Below, one piece after another: positions 55,212-62,353 of a stretch of 64,000 bases of DNA. The number at the start of each line of letters is the position of its first letter. Within the stretch, counting starts at the first letter, position 1. The stretch is from Vibrio neptunius. GTDB taxonomy: Bacteria > Pseudomonadota > Gammaproteobacteria > Enterobacterales > Vibrionaceae. A program made the translations under genes and the position numbers. Where the stretch lies: contig NZ_JXXU01000039.1 of the NCBI RefSeq assembly GCF_000967495.1, positions 23,347 to 87,346 on the forward strand, given 5' to 3'. Under the pieces are notes generated by a model that saw nothing but the letters and a program-made list of their open reading frames with translations, was not told where the DNA came from and ran no database searches.

Positions 55212-55688
55212 ATGCAAGAAGTGAAAATTAGAGCAGCCCAACCACATGATTTGGAACAGCTCAATGATCTGATGTTCAGACTACACGATGAGCACCATAA
55301 CCAATGTTCAGAGCACTTTAAACCTGCTGAGGAAATTGAGCAGGAAAAAAGTATTGGTCGATATTTAGATGACCCTGAATGTATCGTACTCGTCGCTAAT
55401 TATAAACAACGGATTGTCGGGTTTATATCTGGTCATTTTTGTGAGCTGACTTCTAGTGTGAGTAGACCTGTGCAAATGGGAAGTATCGATGAACTTTATG
55501 TATTGCCTGAGTGTCGTAAGTCAGGGATCGCAAAACAATTATGTGAGTTGATCGAGCAGCGCTTTGACGACTGCGGTGTCAAGCAGATATTTGTTGAAGT
55601 GTGGCATTTTAACAGCATTGCCTTAGATTTTTATAAAGAATTCGGTTTCGAACATCATATCCATTGGCTCCGCAAGCCAGTGGATTAA
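55212..55688 (+). CDS. GNAT-family N-acetyltransferase
   Basis: 158 residues of the GNAT fold. The acetyl-CoA-binding loop is IDELYVLPECRKSGIAKQLCELIEQ (R/Q-x-x-G-x-A type: RKSGIA), followed by IFVEVWHFNSIALDFYKEFGFE. The acceptor cannot be deduced. It has its own transcription start region after the prp terminator and is 15 bp upstream of the NUDIX-PAP2 gene, so the two may be co-transcribed. Confidence 0.88.
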   Translation: MQEVKIRAAQPHDLEQLNDLMFRLHDEHHNQCSEHFKPAEEIEQEKSIGRYLDDPECIVLVANYKQRIVGFISGHFCELTSSVSRPVQMGSIDELYVLPECRKSGIAKQLCELIEQRFDDCGVKQIFVEVWHFNSIALDFYKEFGFEHHIHWLRKPVD

Positions 55689-55703
55689 ATCAAGAAGTAA
55701 TAA

Positions 55704-57131
55704 ATGGCCATTTTTAAGCAGTTGGAACGAGTGTTTTTGTTTTTTTCACTCTCATTTTTTTCGTCTCTATTATTAGCAGAACAAAAACAACCTGAAATCG
55801 AAGGAGCAGCTTGTGTCATTCGTGCGGACGACAAATTAGTGCTCGTTAATGAAATCTTGACGGGTAAGTCATGGCTACCAGCAGGCAATGTCAAACAAGG
55901 TGAAAAGCCAGATTTGGCAGCGCAAAGAGAAACTTGGGAAGAAACGGGGCTGGTTGTTTCAATCAATAAAGTGCTAGGACAGAGAAACAACACTATCTAT
56001 TACGATTGTATTTCGGATTCGGAGATCCTTGCTTTCCATATTGATGACTCATTTGATGCACACCAGATGCCAATATGGTTTGCACCGCATTATGGCGTTG
56101 AAATTGCGTCAGCAATGCTAATCCCACCTGAGATGATCAATGCGCACGAATATCGATTCCCTGAACAACTTAAACGGATTGCAGAATACTTTGAACAAGC
56201 AACGCCTCAGTCTGTCCGATATGTCGATAACTTGGTCGAATCTGCACCGAAATTACATCAAATGGAATTGGCTTGGTTAAATGAGTTCCGTTTGTTACTA
56301 GATAAGTTACCAATCCGTGCTGAAGCTATTGTTGAAGAGCTATTTAAGTTAAGCCTTCAACTCAATCATCCGCTCATGTTGCTGGTTCTCTTTCCTTATC
56401 TTTATTGGCGATTTGGGCGAGATTTTAGCTATAAAGTGTTTTTCGCTGTAACCATTACTTCACTGCTTGTTTTACTAGCGAAACAAGGGTTTCAGCTTCC
56501 ACCGCCACAAGTTTATCTTGCGAGCAGTGTTTTGCCACAGTTCTCAGGTTATAGTTTGCCGAGCTTACCATTTGCTGTTTGGATGTGTGTTATTACTCTA
56601 CTAATCAATAAAATGAGGGAAAACAGGCCAGATTATCTAGTAGGTGTGGGTGTGAGCTTGATTACTTGGCTGGCTATTTCCAGTTTTTACACTGGTACGC
56701 ACTTTATTGTCGACATGGTGACTGGGTTGCTGATTGGCGGTTTGTGTGCCTGGCATCTGATTCGGTTAGATAATAAACCTGAAGCAGAGGTGATGCCTTT
56801 GATACAATCCAAAGTAACGTGGTTGGGGTTGATTGCTGCTGGGCTAGTCATGGTCTTCGTATGGCCGATTCCCGTATTTGGTGTTTGGTTAGGTATTATG
56901 ATTACGGCATTAGGAGTGATGTACACAACCGACGAACGTGAAAAGAAAATTACATCAGAGCTTCTTGTTCCAATCACCTTATCCATGGTCGCGGTATTTT
57001 GGTTGTTCGAATACAGTGAAATATTGGTTTCTAGAAGCAGTGTTTTGTCATTTGGTTTGGATGTAGTTCGTTATCCAGTACTTATGGCTCTGTTTATGGT
57101 GGGCGTTAGGAAATTCGCAAAAGCTGCCTGA
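55704..57131 (+). CDS. Exported NUDIX domain fused to a PAP2-like membrane domain
   Basis: 475 residues. An N-terminal signal-like segment (residues 11-25, ending LLLAEQ) is followed by a NUDIX domain whose box reads G61-x5-E67-x7-RETWEETGL (75-83), and then a membrane domain of about seven helices related to PAP2 phosphatases. PAP2 motifs are incomplete: K260 is followed by QGFQLPPP instead of K-x6-RP, PSGH reads PSLP at 286-289, and the third motif keeps only H333 and D337 of SR-x5-H-x3-D. NUDIX activity on a nucleoside-diphosphate compound appears plausible; the PAP2 part may be inactive. Both would act outside the cytoplasm if the signal is real. Confidence 0.82.
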   Translation: MAIFKQLERVFLFFSLSFFSSLLLAEQKQPEIEGAACVIRADDKLVLVNEILTGKSWLPAGNVKQGEKPDLAAQRETWEETGLVVSINKVLGQRNNTIYYDCISDSEILAFHIDDSFDAHQMPIWFAPHYGVEIASAMLIPPEMINAHEYRFPEQLKRIAEYFEQATPQSVRYVDNLVESAPKLHQMELAWLNEFRLLLDKLPIRAEAIVEELFKLSLQLNHPLMLLVLFPYLYWRFGRDFSYKVFFAVTITSLLVLLAKQGFQLPPPQVYLASSVLPQFSGYSLPSLPFAVWMCVITLLINKMRENRPDYLVGVGVSLITWLAISSFYTGTHFIVDMVTGLLIGGLCAWHLIRLDNKPEAEVMPLIQSKVTWLGLIAAGLVMVFVWPIPVFGVWLGIMITALGVMYTTDEREKKITSELLVPITLSMVAVFWLFEYSEILVSRSSVLSFGLDVVRYPVLMALFMVGVRKFAKAA

Positions 57132-57142
57132 TGGCAGCTTTT
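57119..57142. terminator. Bidirectional terminator between NUDIX-PAP2 and yidA-like genes
   Basis: AAAAGCTGCC (57119-57128), loop TGAT and GGCAGCTTTT (57133-57142) form a perfect 10-bp stem. The stop codon of the plus-strand gene lies in the loop. Flanking A and T tracts allow it to work in both directions for the convergent genes. Confidence 0.85.
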
Positions 57143-57160
57143 AGCATTAACGTTTCAGTA

Positions 57161-57967
57161 TTACTTGAGTATGTATTTTTCGATGACTAATGCGACACCG
57201 TCATCATCATTGCTGGTGGTAATGTGATCGGCGATGGCTTTAGTTTGTTCCATGGCATTTTCCATTGCGACTCCGAGCCCCGCATAGCGAATCATGTGAT
57301 GATCATTCTCCGCGTCTCCCATGCAAATAACTTGGCTGGCATGAATACCGAGGTAGTCTGCAATCGCTTTAACACCGACGCCTTTATTACTCTCAAGGTT
57401 GAGAAATTCTAGGAAGAACGGGGCACTTTGCACAATGGTGAATTCCTGATGGAGTAAATCTGGAATGGCTTTCGCAGCTTGCGTAAGTTTTGATGGTTCA
57501 CCGACGATCATGGCTTTGATGATAGGGTGGTCATCCTCTAATAATTCGAACGCCATTTGCGTAATCGGTACTTGGTTAATGTCAGATTCCAAGGTAGTAA
57601 ACTCGTTATTTTCAGGTGTAATTAAGCCGTGCTTAGTACTAAATGCATGACAGTACAATCCTAGCTCTTTAGCAAGCTTCGCCACTTGCTTCGCACGCCG
57701 ACCATCGATGAAGGCTTGATGAATGACTTTTCCAGAGCCAATTTCTTTAACAGTACTTCCATTGTAAAAAACAACAAACTCATCGTTTCCTTCAATGCCG
57801 AGCTCTGTCAGTTTCTCTTGCATGCCTGCGAGTGGACGGCCTGAAGCAAGAACGACTTTTACTCCCTTAGCGCGCGCTTTTTCTATGGCGGTTTTTGTTC
57901 TTTCTGAAATGGATTTGTTGCTAGTTAGCAAGGTGCCATCCATATCCAAAGCAATTAGCTTGTACAT
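57161..57967 (-). CDS. yidA: Cof-type HAD phosphatase, YidA-like
   Basis: 268 residues. HAD motif I is LDMDGTLL, motif II lies in VVLASGRP, the cap domain (Cof IIB type) occupies about residues 85-185, and motifs III/IV are NKGVGVKAI and GDAENDHHMI. Whole-length similarity to E. coli YidA is evident (SAPFFLEFLN, GVAMENA, DDGVALVIEKYIL). YidA dephosphorylates sugar phosphates in vitro with broad specificity. It is a single gene convergent with the NUDIX-PAP2 gene. Confidence 0.88.
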   Translation of the reverse strand: MYKLIALDMDGTLLTSNKSISERTKTAIEKARAKGVKVVLASGRPLAGMQEKLTELGIEGNDEFVVFYNGSTVKEIGSGKVIHQAFIDGRRAKQVAKLAKELGLYCHAFSTKHGLITPENNEFTTLESDINQVPITQMAFELLEDDHPIIKAMIVGEPSKLTQAAKAIPDLLHQEFTIVQSAPFFLEFLNLESNKGVGVKAIADYLGIHASQVICMGDAENDHHMIRYAGLGVAMENAMEQTKAIADHITTSNDDDGVALVIEKYILK

Positions 57968-58125
57968 ATACTTACCTAAAACTTTTTAAAGTTATCACTA
58001 AAGAAAGAAGCAGATTAAATGAGTGAATCGCAATGATCAATTTCTGATTTAGTTGACCTTCGCAGTGCAGTCATTTATGGTCTCGTTCCTGCAAAATATT
58101 GAAGATGAGTTAGGCTGAGACAAAG

Positions 58126-58794
58126 TTGTACAAAATAAACGAAATGTTCGAAACCATTCAGGGTGAAGGCGTATTTACCGGCGTTCCTTCAGTGTTTGTT
58201 CGCCTACAGATATGTCCGGTAGGATGTGCTTGGTGTGATACTAAACAAACCTGGGATGCGACACCTCAAGACGAACGCCCGTTAGCGGAAGTGCTCGCGA
58301 AAACGGAAGACTCACCAACATGGTGTAGTGTGTCTGGAGATGACATTATCGAGCAGTATCGTCAACAAGGCTATCAGGCTAAGCATATTGTGATTACTGG
58401 CGGTGAACCATGCATTTACGACTTGCGTCCGCTCACAGAAGCATTTGAAGCGCTTGGATGTTCTTGTCAAATTGAAACCAGTGGTACATCACCAGTTTTT
58501 GCGAGTGAAAATACTTGGGTGACAGTGTCACCAAAGGTGGCAATGAAAGGTAAACTGCCAGTTCTGGACTGTGCTTTACTCCGAGCCAATGAGATTAAAC
58601 ACCCAGTGGCGACCGATAAAGACATTGAGCAACTCGATGCTTTGATTGAGCGAGCAGGCGTGCCTGAAAGTACGACCGTTGCCCTACAGCCGATCAGCCA
58701 GAAACCACGCGCCACTCAGCTATGTATTGATACTTGTATTGCGCGTAACTGGAGACTCTCTATCCAGACACACAAGTATCTAAGTATTGCGTAA
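58126..58794 (+). CDS. queE: 7-Carboxy-7-deazaguanine synthase QueE
   Basis: A radical-SAM enzyme that makes 7-carboxy-7-deazaguanine, a precursor of queuosine. 222 residues. The start follows E. coli QueE closely ([41 protein letters not shown]); the three cluster cysteines are C-x3-C-x2-C in CPVGCAWC, and the SAM-binding GGEP is present. The start codon is TTG at 58126, chosen because the family begins at that point; the next ATG (58144) would cut off the first strand. The end overlaps queC's upstream region. Confidence 0.93.
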   Translation: MYKINEMFETIQGEGVFTGVPSVFVRLQICPVGCAWCDTKQTWDATPQDERPLAEVLAKTEDSPTWCSVSGDDIIEQYRQQGYQAKHIVITGGEPCIYDLRPLTEAFEALGCSCQIETSGTSPVFASENTWVTVSPKVAMKGKLPVLDCALLRANEIKHPVATDKDIEQLDALIERAGVPESTTVALQPISQKPRATQLCIDTCIARNWRLSIQTHKYLSIA

Positions 58795-58804
58795 GGGAAA
58801 CGAA

Positions 58805-59500
58805 ATGAAAAAAGCAGTTGTAGTATTTAGTGGTGGTCAAGATTCAACTACATGTCTCGTGCAGGCACTTAAGAATTTTGATGAAGTCCACGCGATCACT
58901 TTCGATTATGGTCAGCGCCATAAACTAGAAATTGAAGTGGCTCAAGCCCTTGCAAAAGAGCTCGGTGTTAAAGCGCATAAAGTGATGGATGTGGGCTTGC
59001 TGAACGAGCTTGCTATTAGCTCATTGACTCGTGATGACATTCCGGTTTCACATGAGCTGCAGGAAAATGGCTTACCTAACTCTTTCGTCCCTGGCCGTAA
59101 TATTCTTTTTCTGACCTTAGCGGGTATTTACGCCTATCAAATTGGTGCTCAGACTGTGATTACTGGCGTGTGTGAGACGGACTTCTCAGGTTACCCTGAT
59201 TGCCGCAATGACTTCGTTAAAGCGATGAACAGTGCGTTGGTTCAAGGTATGGATCGTAATCTAGATATTGTTACGCCGCTGATGTGGCTAAATAAGGCGG
59301 AAACTTGGGCTCTGGCTGACCAATACGATGCACTGCAGTTGGTGAGAGAAAAAACACTGACGTGTTACAACGGCATCATCGGTGATGGCTGTGGAGATTG
59401 CCCCGCGTGTGATTTAAGAAAAACGGGTTTAAATGATTATATCGACAACAGAGACGCTGTTATGGCCTCGTTAGTCAGTAAGCAAAGTAGTGAAGTGTAG
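58805..59500 (+). CDS. queC: 7-Cyano-7-deazaguanine synthase QueC
   Basis: Converts 7-carboxy-7-deazaguanine to preQ0 with ATP and ammonia. 231 residues. The N-terminal [10 protein letters not shown] is the PP-loop, [14 protein letters not shown] follows, and the C-terminal [19 protein letters not shown] holds the four zinc-binding cysteines. The ATG at 58805 has AAGGGAAACGAA upstream; an in-frame start at 58787 would overlap queE. It is 10 bp after queE, a common queE-queC operon. Confidence 0.95.
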   Translation: MKKAVVVFSGGQDSTTCLVQALKNFDEVHAITFDYGQRHKLEIEVAQALAKELGVKAHKVMDVGLLNELAISSLTRDDIPVSHELQENGLPNSFVPGRNILFLTLAGIYAYQIGAQTVITGVCETDFSGYPDCRNDFVKAMNSALVQGMDRNLDIVTPLMWLNKAETWALADQYDALQLVREKTLTCYNGIIGDGCGDCPACDLRKTGLNDYIDNRDAVMASLVSKQSSEV

Positions 59501-59521
59501 AGCCTTTCTAAGATAGCTAGT

Positions 59522-59548
59522 ACAAAAACGCCCTCAAATGAGGGCGTT
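59522..59548 (-). terminator. Terminator of the DUF2750-like gene
   Basis: AACGCCCTC (59527-59535), loop AAAT and GAGGGCGTT (59540-59548) form a perfect 9-bp stem. On the minus strand it is followed by TTTTTG. It may also help end queC transcripts from the other side, where the downstream T-run is weaker. Confidence 0.8.
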
Positions 59549-59565
59549 GTTCTAATCAGGAGTGA

Positions 59566-59919
59566 TTAATCCAGATACATTTTCGCAAGCTCAGATGGCT
59601 CAAGCTCTTTGCCTTCTAGCTGTGCATTCCAGTTTGTTCCAACTAGAACGCCATCTTCCGCTAGGGTTAGTAGCCAGTCTTCAACGAAGATATCTAGTGG
59701 AATTTCCAAAACCTCAAAATCTGACCACTCTTCCACGTTATGTGCTTGAGCGTCTTCCTTAGAAGACCAGAATGGCATGACTTCGCTGTTTTCAAATTCC
59801 GTAGAGTCGCAAGACAGCCAACCTTCTTCATTGCGAAGGCCCCAAACCAAGCTATTTGCTTTGGTTTCAGATACGAATAGCTCTAGGTTAGCTCGAATAT
59901 CAGCAGTTAATTTGCTCAT
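59566..59919 (-). CDS. DUF2750-like conserved protein
   Basis: 117 residues from the ATG at 59919 (an in-frame start at 59949 adds ten residues). The pattern LRNEEGWLS, MPFWSSKEDAQAH, EEWSDFEVLEIPLDIFVEDWLLTLAEDGVLVGTNWN fits the small acidic family DUF2750, as I recall it. There is no signal peptide and the protein is acidic and soluble. The function is unknown. It is monocistronic and ends in the terminator beside queC. Confidence 0.75.
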   Translation of the reverse strand: MSKLTADIRANLELFVSETKANSLVWGLRNEEGWLSCDSTEFENSEVMPFWSSKEDAQAHNVEEWSDFEVLEIPLDIFVEDWLLTLAEDGVLVGTNWNAQLEGKELEPSELAKMYLD

Positions 59920-59975
59920 AGGATTTATCTCATAAGTAGAATCGCGCATAGGTTACCACTGTTGCTATGAAAGCT

Positions 59976-60006
59976 GAATAAAAATGGGCACATTGAATGC
60001 CCATTT
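59976..60006 (-). terminator. Terminator of the tolC-ompA pair
   Basis: AAATGGGCA (59982-59990) and TGCCCATTT (59998-60006) form a perfect 9-bp stem with a 7-base loop. Read on the minus strand it is followed by TTATTC after TTT, and it lies 18 bp after the OmpA-like stop codon. Confidence 0.8.
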
Positions 60007-60024
60007 AAATCAATAGGAGGCCTG

Positions 60025-60636
60025 TTACTTCGCTTTTTTAGTAAAGATTGTCCACTCTTTCTTTACACTGCCTTGATGGCCGACGACAGTTGCCACGACT
60101 TTGCGGTTTTTCGCATGTGTGATTTCGTCATCTCCTACGTCAGAAAGATTAGTATCACCGAAGCCGACAATTCTTATCCTAGTATGGCTGACTCCATTAT
60201 TGACTAGAGCTCTTTCAACTGCTTCCGCGCGACGTTGTGATAATGCCATGTTATGGTTGTGGCTACCCACTTTACTAGCATAGCCTTGCAGCTCGATCGA
60301 CGTAGATGGGTAAATTTTTAGAAAATCGGCCATCTCGCGAATTTGAGTTAGGAATGCAGGTTGGATATTACTGGAGTCATTCTCGAACAAAATATGAAGG
60401 TTCATTTCTTCTTCTGATTTAACATATGTCCCACATCCATCGTTATCGATATCGGCGCCCAATGGAGTATCAGGGCACAAATCTCGTGCGTTGATAACAC
60501 CGTCTTTGTCATCATCGAGTAAGTCAGCTACCTGATGTGGTACGGGAGTTTTTCGGTAGTCATAGATGTCATCAGCATGGGTTGCAGTAGACAATAGACA
60601 AGCAGCAGCGGTAAGGGTGAAAAGTGATTTTTTCAT
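60025..60636 (-). CDS. OmpA-family lipid-free outer-membrane/peptidoglycan-binding protein with TSP3-like calcium motif
   Basis: 203 residues from the ATG at 60636. Signal peptide ending ATHADD, then a short calcium-binding stretch of thrombospondin-type-3 character (DDDKDGVINARDLCPDTP, DIDNDGCG) and an OmpA C-terminal domain (NLHILFENDSSNIQ, IELQGYASKVGSHNHNMALSQRRAEAV, RIVGFGDTNLSD). The protein therefore probably binds peptidoglycan. It follows the TolC-like gene with a 1-bp gap, a pairing seen beside large type I secreted adhesins. A TTG 12 bp earlier is a possible start but overlaps that gene. Confidence 0.85.
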   Translation of the reverse strand: MKKSLFTLTAAACLLSTATHADDIYDYRKTPVPHQVADLLDDDKDGVINARDLCPDTPLGADIDNDGCGTYVKSEEEMNLHILFENDSSNIQPAFLTQIREMADFLKIYPSTSIELQGYASKVGSHNHNMALSQRRAEAVERALVNNGVSHTRIRIVGFGDTNLSDVGDDEITHAKNRKVVATVVGHQGSVKKEWTIFTKKAK

Positions 60637-60637
60637 A

Positions 60638-61942
60638 TTAATACTCAACCGCCTTATTCCAATTCTCAGGGGTGTCTACACGCAATGCTGCTAGCAAACC
60701 GCCGGTAGCATTCATGACTCGATACTTTGCATACTGCTCTGCGTACTTAGCATCTAGGTAATCTTTCCTTGCCTCGAAAAGCTCGTTCTCTGTGTTTAAA
60801 AGATCAAGCAAGGTTCGTTTGCCAAGTTTGTATTGCTTTTCATAGGCGACAACGGTTTCAGATGCTGAATCAACCTGATCGGCAAGAAACTCTTTTTGTT
60901 GCAACGTGAGATCCAGTGCACTCCATGATAGACGCAGTCCTTCTTCAAGGCTGCGGAATGTACGATCACGAAAATCTTTCGCTTTGTTGAGTTGGTAAGC
61001 TGCACTCTCAGTTCGATCAGAATCGGAACCACCGTTGTACAAGTTGTAACGCATCCGAAGCATGGCGGAAGACTCGTTGCTATTACCGCGTATTCCCCCA
61101 GCATCATCACGCCAAATTTGGTTAGCTTCGATGGACAAGGTTGGGTAGTTTACCCCCTTAGTCTGGTCATACTGAAAACGTGCTGAGTCGACGTCAGATT
61201 GAGCGACTTTAATCACTGGGTGATTTTTAAAAGCAAAGTCCAGAGCTTCATCGATAGAAAACGGAATCGCATATTCATCGGCTCTTGGAAAAATCAAAGC
61301 TTGAGGTGATTGACCAACAATACGCGTGAATTGGGTATGAATGTCATAAAGGTTGTTTTGAGCAGCGAGTAGGTTACTGTGAGCTTTCGCAAGACGTGCT
61401 TCAACTTGAGAGAGATCCGCAGTCGAACCAATACCCGAGTCGACGCGTTTCTTTATATCGCTATAAATTTCTTTATGTACAGCCAGATTACTCTCAGAAA
61501 GGGCCAGCACCTCATAGGCTTTGGTTGCGTTGAGATATATGTCGGTAACTTCGAGTGCAATATCTTGTGAGTCTGCGAGCAACTGAAGTCTGACAGATTC
61601 AGCGTCGGCTGCTGTTCTATCCATATCATTGAGCGTTGCTGAACCATCCCAGATTAACTGGGTTAGACTCAGCGTAGCTTCTTTTCTGGTCAGTTCATCT
61701 TCTGTCCCAGAAGCTAAATCGACCTTTTCATAACCAATACCAGCATCTAAGTCGATGGAAGGCAGGTACGCACCTGATGATGCTTTCGCATCATAAAGCT
61801 TACTCATATATTCGTTGTACGAAGCTTTAATGTCAGGGTTGTTTGTTATTGTATAAGCTACTGCTTGTTCTAGTGTTTGACTCTGCGCTGGAAAAGAGAG
61901 CATCGTAACAACACTCAACAACTTAATCCTATTCCAATTCAC
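60638..61942 (-). CDS. TolC-family outer-membrane channel of a type I secretion system (LapE/AggA-like)
   Basis: 434 residues. Signal peptide ending FPAQS, then QTLEQAVAYTITNNPDIKASYNEY and the duplicated helical repeats with LTQLIWDGSATLND, LSESNLAVHKEIYSDIKKRVDSGIGSTADLSQVEARLA and YEKQYKLGKRTLLDLLNTENELFEA. These two LDL/DLSQ-type motifs are typical of TolC proteins serving type I secretion of giant adhesins. It is divergent from the adhesin gene and followed by the OmpA-like gene. The ATPase and adaptor (LapB/LapC equivalents) are not in the window. Confidence 0.9.
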   Translation of the reverse strand: MNWNRIKLLSVVTMLSFPAQSQTLEQAVAYTITNNPDIKASYNEYMSKLYDAKASSGAYLPSIDLDAGIGYEKVDLASGTEDELTRKEATLSLTQLIWDGSATLNDMDRTAADAESVRLQLLADSQDIALEVTDIYLNATKAYEVLALSESNLAVHKEIYSDIKKRVDSGIGSTADLSQVEARLAKAHSNLLAAQNNLYDIHTQFTRIVGQSPQALIFPRADEYAIPFSIDEALDFAFKNHPVIKVAQSDVDSARFQYDQTKGVNYPTLSIEANQIWRDDAGGIRGNSNESSAMLRMRYNLYNGGSDSDRTESAAYQLNKAKDFRDRTFRSLEEGLRLSWSALDLTLQQKEFLADQVDSASETVVAYEKQYKLGKRTLLDLLNTENELFEARKDYLDAKYAEQYAKYRVMNATGGLLAALRVDTPENWNKAVEY

Positions 61943-62353
61943 GATGGGGCTCCTTGGGTACCTCTGAACGAGAGATATTACTTAAAGTTAAGGTCTCATT
62001 TATGAGAATTATCAATCTGCGACGTCAATAAAATAACACTGTCCGCTTATGAAGACTAACCTCTATTTAGGAACTGGGGGAATTGATCGTTAGCAAAACG
62101 CGGCTTAGAGAGTTTGAATGCCTGCGTAAAAATGCAACATAAAACTGCATTTAGAGGTTAACAGGGCGTGATGTTGATTCAAAAAATGGTTCCGAAATAG
62201 CAATCAATTTAGCTGAGGTCGTTAACACAATAAGCAAAAATGGTTTGTTTTGAAAATCGTCGATGTTAATTTGTCCATAGTGTCAACGTGTGTCGTTACG
62301 TTACCGGCTATCACTTTGACAAGGGAGTCGCTGTAAAGGATTAGGGGTTTATC
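61943..62353. other. Divergent promoter region, TolC-like gene / giant adhesin
   Basis: 411 bp without a convincing open reading frame. It must contain the promoters of the leftward tolC-ompA pair and the rightward adhesin. AGGGG at 62343 serves as ribosome-binding site for the adhesin. I did not find an unambiguous promoter or operator motif, nor a direct repeat. Confidence 0.5.

Noticed and set aside
58000..58125. Possible preQ1 riboswitch before queE
   Set aside because: I could not find the expected short hairpin with an A-rich tail and C-containing loop pattern; nothing stronger than random pairing was seen.
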